A stretch of 64,000 bases of DNA from an uncultured Candidatus Melainabacteria bacterium (GTDB lineage Bacteria > Cyanobacteriota > Vampirovibrionia > Gastranaerophilales > Gastranaerophilaceae). The position numbers were made by a program, and so were the translations under genes. Of the stretch, positions 59,539 through 64,000 are shown piece after piece (the first letter of the stretch is position 1; each line of letters opens with the position of its first letter). The stretch spans positions 62,001 through 126,000 of the forward strand of contig CAKUZB010000006.1 of NCBI GenBank assembly GCA_934717745.1. Direction: 5' to 3'. The notes below the pieces were generated by a model, which was given only the letters and a program-made list of their open reading frames with translations, did no database searches and was not told the DNA's origin.

Positions 59539-59997
59539 TTATTTGTTTAAAATCAAATTATAAGTAATAGTTTCAGGTTTTATTAAAATTTCATTGCCTT
59601 TAAAAATTACACCGATGTTTTTTGCTATTTTGTCTGCAAAACAGTAGCAAATAGAATTTTTTCTGTTCAAATGTAGAGGATATTTTATTGTTGTTAATTT
59701 ATTATTGACATCTCTTAATTTAAATTCTACAAAAATAATTTCCGCATTATCGGCAAATAATCCATTTTCATGAACACTGTCAACAATCCCTGTAACTACA
59801 GTGTTTTTAGTAATAAATAATTTATTTTTGTAATAAACATCATTCACAACTTTAAATTTTATCCAATCTTCAACATCAACTTCATCGTGATGAGTTGAAA
59901 TCTCTTGAATTGGAGTAATTTTTATAACTAATTTTTCTGCAAAAACAGCAGGTGCAAAACAAATTATACAAATTAAAACCAAAAATATTTTTTTCAT
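59539..59997 (-). CDS. Small secreted protein (152-aa family, copy 2)
   Basis: 152 aa. Sec signal with cleavage near VFAE (residue 20). Mature part is beta-rich and shares the layout of the gene just upstream: KLVIKITPIQEIST here, EFEVKITPKKEYST there, then D-x-x-x-F-x-V-V-x-D-V and a V-x-G-I/L-x-x-x-x-x-E-N/D-G-F/L-A segment. AAAGGA ribosome-binding site 5 bp into the intergenic space. Last gene of a three-gene operon with an M48 peptidase; function unknown. Confidence 0.65.
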   Translation of the reverse strand: MKKIFLVLICIICFAPAVFAEKLVIKITPIQEISTHHDEVDVEDWIKFKVVNDVYYKNKLFITKNTVVTGIVDSVHENGLFADNAEIIFVEFKLRDVNNKLTTIKYPLHLNRKNSICYCFADKIAKNIGVIFKGNEILIKPETITYNLILNK

Positions 59998-59999
59998 AA

Positions 60000-60458
60000 T
60001 TAATCCTTTAAATAGAGTGTAAACAAGTCTTTTTGAGGAATAAGAAAGGCTTCTCCCCCTCTTACATAAGATACTTCATTATCAAGAAGCAACAATTTTA
60101 TAGGTAATGCGAAAATCCAATCAAAATAATTAAAATAAATTGAATGAGTATTACCTTTTTGATAAATTGTACCACTCAAATCCTTGCCGTTCACTTTGAA
60201 TTGTTCAACATATAAAGTTGCAACTTTGCCTGCAAATCCATTATCTTCTTTTTCCGTAAGAAGTCCCTGAACAAGAGTTCCCGCCTTAATTCCGGCAACA
60301 TCTTCGACAATTACAAAATCAAGATAATCTCCAACTTGTGGATAATTTTTACAAGTCGAATATTCCTTTTTTGGAGTAATTTTTACTTCAAATTCACTTG
60401 CAAAAGCCTGTTGAGTCAACAAAAGCAATATAATTAAAAAGAAAATCTTTTTAAACAC
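60000..60458 (-). CDS. Small secreted protein (152-aa family, copy 1)
   Basis: 152 aa from a GTG start that overlaps the stop of the peptidase gene by one base (TAGTG), with GAGGTA upstream. Sec signal with cleavage near AFAS (residue 20). Mature beta-rich domain (VGDYLDFVIVEDVAGIKAGT, LVQGLLTEKEDNGFAGKVAT). Paralog of the next gene. The 'V-G-D-x-L-x-F...G-T-x-V-x-G' pattern suggests an SH3-like beta barrel, but this is a guess. Confidence 0.65.
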   Translation of the reverse strand: MFKKIFFLIILLLLTQQAFASEFEVKITPKKEYSTCKNYPQVGDYLDFVIVEDVAGIKAGTLVQGLLTEKEDNGFAGKVATLYVEQFKVNGKDLSGTIYQKGNTHSIYFNYFDWIFALPIKLLLLDNEVSYVRGGEAFLIPQKDLFTLYLKD

Positions 60459-61153
60459 TACAAAGTACCTCGTTTTTCCATTTTTGCTTTTTGTTTTTGT
60501 TGGAATTTGTTAATATCCTTTTGTGCAGTGTAAACCCAGTTTTGATAGTTAATATTTCTTGTCATATCAGATGACAAATATTTAGGATATTTTTTATAAA
60601 TGTATTTGTAATCATTCAACAAACGACTTGAAGTTTTCGGGTGGCTCCACAAAACACCCCAATCCCAAACATTTTCGCCTGAAATTTTATTCATTACAGT
60701 AATCATAGCGATTGGGTTATAACCCGCTTTAACCATGAAATCAATGCCCATTGTATCTGCTTGATATTCATAAGTTTTACTGTTAAATCTCATAATAATT
60801 AATTTGCCAAAACCATTATAATACTCAACATTATGGGCAATTTCGTGAGCCAAAACTGCTGCCAATTCATCATCATTGTCAATGTAATTTAATAAACCTT
60901 TATTAACAGATACTGATTTTGAGCGATATAAAGCATTTGCATTTGCAGAACTGAAACCATTCATTGAAAATACAACTCTTTTATTTATTTTGTTTGAATT
61001 TAAAATTCTCGCACCGATTGTATAAATTTTTTGTTCTTTTTTACCTAATTTTTCCCAAGTATTACCGGAACTCAAATCAATTAATTCCACTTCATCTGCA
61101 AAAACACTAAGTCCTAAAAACAAGACAAACACTAATAATAAAATTTTCTTCAT
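60458..61153 (-). CDS. Secreted M48-family zinc metallopeptidase
   Basis: 231 aa. Sec signal (cleavage after about residue 19, VFA-D). VLAHEIAHNVEYY holds the HExxH ligands His103 and His107 with Glu104, and the third ligand is Glu129 in TYEYQADTMG, the M48/Ste24-like pattern. A C-terminal SHPKTSSRL motif (near residue 172) also fits periplasmic M48 proteases such as BepA/LoiP, which maintain outer-membrane proteins. First gene of an operon with two small secreted paralogs, possible partners or substrates. GAGGAAG ribosome-binding site. Confidence 0.85.
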   Translation of the reverse strand: MKKILLLVFVLFLGLSVFADEVELIDLSSGNTWEKLGKKEQKIYTIGARILNSNKINKRVVFSMNGFSSANANALYRSKSVSVNKGLLNYIDNDDELAAVLAHEIAHNVEYYNGFGKLIIMRFNSKTYEYQADTMGIDFMVKAGYNPIAMITVMNKISGENVWDWGVLWSHPKTSSRLLNDYKYIYKKYPKYLSSDMTRNINYQNWVYTAQKDINKFQQKQKAKMEKRGTL

Positions 61154-61224
61154 TTTTTCTTCCTCTATTTCCGTATAAAAATTTTACAATATACCCTAAA
61201 TATTTGCAACCAAAATTTTTATGC

Positions 61225-61230
61225 TAAAAT
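61225..61230 (+). promoter_or_regulatory. Extended -10 promoter of glmS
   Basis: TGCTAAAAT (extended -10) with TTGCAA at 61204-61209. Transcription would start near 61237, about 48 nt before the ATG; the leader has no glmS ribozyme features. Confidence 0.45.
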
Positions 61231-61284
61231 GTAGGAATGTTAGACAACATAAGATAAAAATAAGAAAGGTATACATTATAAATT

Positions 61285-63129
61285 ATGTGTGGAATAGTTG
61301 GATATGTAGGAAATAAACTAGTAACAGAGGTTTTAACAAAAGGTTTAAGTTCACTAGAATATAGAGGATACGACTCATCAGGTGTTGCTCTTTTATCAGA
61401 CGGAAAAACTAAAGTATACAAAGCCGAAGGTAAATTACAAAATTTAAAAGACCTATTGGCAACAAAAGAAGATGAACTTAAAACAGCAAACGTTGGCATT
61501 GGACATATTCGTTGGGCAACTCATGGTATTCCAAATGAAACAAATGCTCACCCACATACAAGCAATTCCGGTAAATTAGCAATCGTACATAACGGTATTA
61601 TTGAAAATTTTAAAGAATTAAGAGAAGAACTTGAAAAAAAGGGAAGTATTTTTAAATCTCAAACAGATACAGAAGTTATTGCTCACTTAATTGCACAAGA
61701 ATACAAAAAAATAAACAATTTACAAGAAGCCGTAAGAGTTGCAACAGCACAACTTGAAGGTGCATACGCATTATGTATAATTCATCAAGACGTGCCAAAT
61801 ACAATTATTGCAACAAGAAGAAATGCCCCTCTTTTAATTGGTTTAGGTGAAGGCGAAAACTTTGCCGCATCTGATGTTCCGGCAATTATTGAATATACTA
61901 AAAAAGCCGTATATCTTGATGATAATCAATTAGCAGTATTGACTCCAAATAGTGTTGAAGTTTTTGATAAAGATAATAATCCTGTTACTATTAAAGCAGA
62001 AATGCTTCCTTGGGAACCGATTGCTTTAAGTAAAATGGGTTATAAACACTTCATGCTTAAAGAAATTAACGAACAACCTGACGTAATGAGAAATTTCTTA
62101 TCAGGCAAATTACATTCAGCAAGTGAACCAATTAAACTTGAAGAAGTTAAATTAGATAAAACAAAATTAAAAGATTTGAACCGTATTCAAGTTGTTGCCT
62201 GCGGAACTTCACTTCATGCAGCAATGGTTGGTAAATACATTATTGAAGAACTTTGTGAAATTCCTGTTGATGTTGAAGCATCAAGTGAATATATTTACAG
62301 AAAAACAGTTACAGATAAACACACACTTGTAATTGGTGTTTCTCAATCAGGAGAAACAGCAGATACATTAACTGCGATTAAACAATCAAAAGCACGTGGT
62401 TCTCACATTTTGATTATCACAAACAGACCTGATTCAGCAATGGCAAGAGAAGCAGACAGTTTAATTCCTGTAAATGCAGGTATTGAAGTTTCAGTTGCGG
62501 CTACAAAATCTTACGTTGCACAATTAATGGCTTTTTATGCTTTAGCAATTCATTTAGCAGAAATTAAAAATTCTGTTGACCAAGAATATTTAACAGAAAT
62601 TAAAAACGAACTATTATTATTACCTCAAAAAATCGAATTATTATTAACAAAAACAGATAAAATCAAAAAATGTTCGAGAATGTATTCAAGTTCAAAGAAC
62701 TTCATCTTCATTGCACGTGGAATTAATTACGCAACAGCATTAGAAGGTGCTTTGAAATTAAAAGAAATCAGTTATATTAATGCAACAGGTTATCCGGCAG
62801 GTGAATTAAAACATGGTCCTATTGCCATGTTAGACGAAACTTTACCAGTTTTATCAATTATGATGACAGGTAAAGTTTACGAAAAAATTCTTTCTAACGC
62901 ACAAGAATCGAAAGCAAGAAATGCCAGAATGATTGCATTAACAGATTCAACCGATGAAAAACTTGAAGATTTATTTGACTACGTATTAAATGTTCCTCAC
63001 GTTCACGAAACAGTTTCACCAATTATGGCAATCATTCCATTACAATTGTTGGCATACTACATTGCAGAATTCTTAGGTAAAGACGTAGACCAACCAAGAA
63101 ACCTTGCAAAATCAGTAACAGTAGAATAA
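61285..63129 (+). CDS. glmS: Glutamine--fructose-6-phosphate aminotransferase (isomerizing)
   Basis: 614 aa. Makes glucosamine-6-phosphate from fructose-6-phosphate and glutamine, the entry step to peptidoglycan and LPS amino sugars. Cys2 in MCGIVGYVG is the glutaminase nucleophile; RWATHG and NAHPH follow in the Ntn domain. Two SIS domains start near residue 295 (VVACGTSLHAAMVGKYIIEE; VSQSGETADTLTAI; SVAATKSYVAQLM; GRG-like ARGINYATALEGALKLKEISY) and end with the usual DVDQPRNLAKSVTVE. Probably in an operon with the next two genes. Confidence 0.97.
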   Translation: MCGIVGYVGNKLVTEVLTKGLSSLEYRGYDSSGVALLSDGKTKVYKAEGKLQNLKDLLATKEDELKTANVGIGHIRWATHGIPNETNAHPHTSNSGKLAIVHNGIIENFKELREELEKKGSIFKSQTDTEVIAHLIAQEYKKINNLQEAVRVATAQLEGAYALCIIHQDVPNTIIATRRNAPLLIGLGEGENFAASDVPAIIEYTKKAVYLDDNQLAVLTPNSVEVFDKDNNPVTIKAEMLPWEPIALSKMGYKHFMLKEINEQPDVMRNFLSGKLHSASEPIKLEEVKLDKTKLKDLNRIQVVACGTSLHAAMVGKYIIEELCEIPVDVEASSEYIYRKTVTDKHTLVIGVSQSGETADTLTAIKQSKARGSHILIITNRPDSAMAREADSLIPVNAGIEVSVAATKSYVAQLMAFYALAIHLAEIKNSVDQEYLTEIKNELLLLPQKIELLLTKTDKIKKCSRMYSSSKNFIFIARGINYATALEGALKLKEISYINATGYPAGELKHGPIAMLDETLPVLSIMMTGKVYEKILSNAQESKARNARMIALTDSTDEKLEDLFDYVLNVPHVHETVSPIMAIIPLQLLAYYIAEFLGKDVDQPRNLAKSVTVE

Positions 63130-63152
63130 ATTTAATAAACAGGTACACACAA

Positions 63153-63311
63153 ATGATAACTTCAGAACTAATTTCAATTCCGAATACGGAAAATCTTTCG
63201 ACTGAATATATTGAAAAAGAAATAAAAAAACAAAATATAAATCCGCTTCGCTGGGCTATTGTAAAAACTAACAACAAAGAACTTACAATCAGTCTTGCGT
63301 ATGAAAAATAA
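63153..63311 (+). CDS. 52-residue hypothetical protein between glmS and metG
   Basis: Small acidic-basic protein: TSELISIPNTENLSTEYIEK followed by KKQNINPLRWAIVKTNNKEL and a short beta end. It looks like a compact two-element fold (helix then 'LRWAIV' strand pair), and codon usage is typical of the neighbours. 23 bp after glmS and 18 bp before metG. No family recognised; possibly a small RNA- or protein-binding factor. Confidence 0.5.
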   Translation: MITSELISIPNTENLSTEYIEKEIKKQNINPLRWAIVKTNNKELTISLAYEK

Positions 63312-63329
63312 AAACTAAGGAGATTCACT

Positions 63330-64000
63330 TTGAAAAAATTTTATTTAACAACAGCAATTGATTACGTTAATGGTGCACCACATATTGGACATGCATACGA
63401 AAAAATCTTGACAGATATTATCGCAAGACACTTTAAAAAAAGAACAGATGATTTATTTTTCTTAAGCGGTACAGATGAACACGGTATCAAAATTCAAAAA
63501 ACATCTGCATCTTTAGGAATTACCCCAAAAGAACTTTGTGATATAAATGCAGGAAAATTTCAAGATTGTTGGAAAGCACTTGATGTAAACTATAACAAAT
63601 TCATCAGAACAACAGATGATTACCACGAAAAGGCTGTTCAAAAAATTTTCAAAAAACTTGTTGAACAAGGTGATATTTACAAACATTCATATACAGGCTT
63701 GTATTGTCAAGGTTGCGAATGCTTTTTAAACGAAAAAGATTTAACTGAAGACGGTCTTTGCCCTGACCATTTAAAAAAACCGGAAGTAGTTTCAGAAGAA
63801 AATTATTTCTTCAAATTAACAAAATACAAAGATGCAATTATTAAACATATTAAAGAAAACCCTGATTTCATTATTCCATCTTTCAGAGCAAACGAAGTTT
63901 TGAACCAATTAGAAGATATTCAAGACATATCAGTTTCACGTTCTGTTTCAAATGTAACATGGGGCGTACCAGTTTTAGATGACTCAGAACAAGTTATCTA
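63330..64000 (+). CDS. metG: Methionyl-tRNA synthetase, N-terminal part; runs off the right edge
   Basis: Class Ia synthetase charging tRNA-Met. Start is TTG at 63330-63332 with AAGGAG 7 nt before it. FYLTTAIDYVNGAPHIGHAY contains the HIGH signature (HIGH), SGTDEHGIKIQ is the typical methionine-pocket motif, and CQGCECFLNEKDL...CPDH is a zinc-knuckle insertion of the MetG type. About 223 residues are inside the window; the KMSKS loop and anticodon domain are missing. Confidence 0.96.
   Translation, partial: MKKFYLTTAIDYVNGAPHIGHAYEKILTDIIARHFKKRTDDLFFLSGTDEHGIKIQKTSASLGITPKELCDINAGKFQDCWKALDVNYNKFIRTTDDYHEKAVQKIFKKLVEQGDIYKHSYTGLYCQGCECFLNEKDLTEDGLCPDHLKKPEVVSEENYFFKLTKYKDAIIKHIKENPDFIIPSFRANEVLNQLEDIQDISVSRSVSNVTWGVPVLDDSEQVI

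Noticed and set aside
61154..61284. glmS ribozyme/riboswitch
   Set aside because: The conserved core of the glmS ribozyme could not be found in the 131-bp leader.

Overview
The window is a 64 kb piece of an AT-rich bacterial chromosome (GC roughly 30%) with about 70 genes, no rRNA, no CRISPR array and no recognisable transposase. Gene style and content suggest a Gastranaerophilales/Melainabacteria-type organism (non-photosynthetic relatives of Cyanobacteria, common in animal guts). This is an inference, resting on very low GC, small lineage-specific families and a family of signal-peptide-less proteins with a short N-terminal tag (PDTFE-K/R-S or similar). Both window edges cut genes: der on the left and metG on the right.

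Layout. 1-9.7 kb: housekeeping (der, mazG, recJ, ctpA, mnmA), one HELGH metalloprotease-like gene and two related unknowns. 9.7-17.4 kb: a membrane protein, then a surface-glycan locus on the minus strand (GT2, polysaccharide pyruvyl transferase, an SDR fused to a CDP-glycerol-type polymer transferase, a TarI/IspD-like cytidylyltransferase, a second polymer transferase) headed by an XRE regulator. 17.6-22.6 kb: a 5'-nucleotidase-like protein, a NarL-type response regulator and two PAS histidine kinases with damaged ATP-binding boxes. 22.6-24.7 kb: an accessory patch next to tRNA-Val, bounded by a 23-bp direct repeat of the tRNA 3' end, with three tRNA-3'-end-like fragments. 24.7-37.3 kb: metallophosphoesterase, acyl-CoA synthetase, TspO-like protein, engB, a large TPR protein, xerD-like recombinase, two tandem GT39-like membrane transferases and a HAD hydrolase. 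37.3-40.6 kb: a run of very small membrane or secreted proteins, several apparently leaderless. 40.7-51.9 kb: DUF1284, a tagged unknown, adenine deaminase, a B12-binding radical SAM protein, a TPR membrane protein, rel, a DUF167 gene and a tandem pair of RWYDLDPT proteins. 52.0-52.5 kb: two 119/120-bp repeats directly in front of tRNA-Leu(CAA) that copy parts of the tRNA. 52.5-64 kb: ClC antiporter, three tandem HELGH genes, an M48 peptidase with two paralogous small secreted proteins, glmS and metG.

Four themes stand out. (1) At least seven start codons sit exactly 6 nt after a good -10 box with no ribosome-binding site, which suggests leaderless transcription is common here. (2) The HELGH proteins form a four-member family; two tandem members share a perfect 98-bp 5' block while the rest has diverged. 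(3) The repeats upstream of tRNA-Leu carry both a sense copy of its first 12 nt and a 16-nt segment able to pair with its acceptor/D-arm region. (4) The glycan locus has the parts of a teichoic-acid-like polyol-phosphate polymer pathway. Statements about function rest on motifs read by eye; no database search was run.
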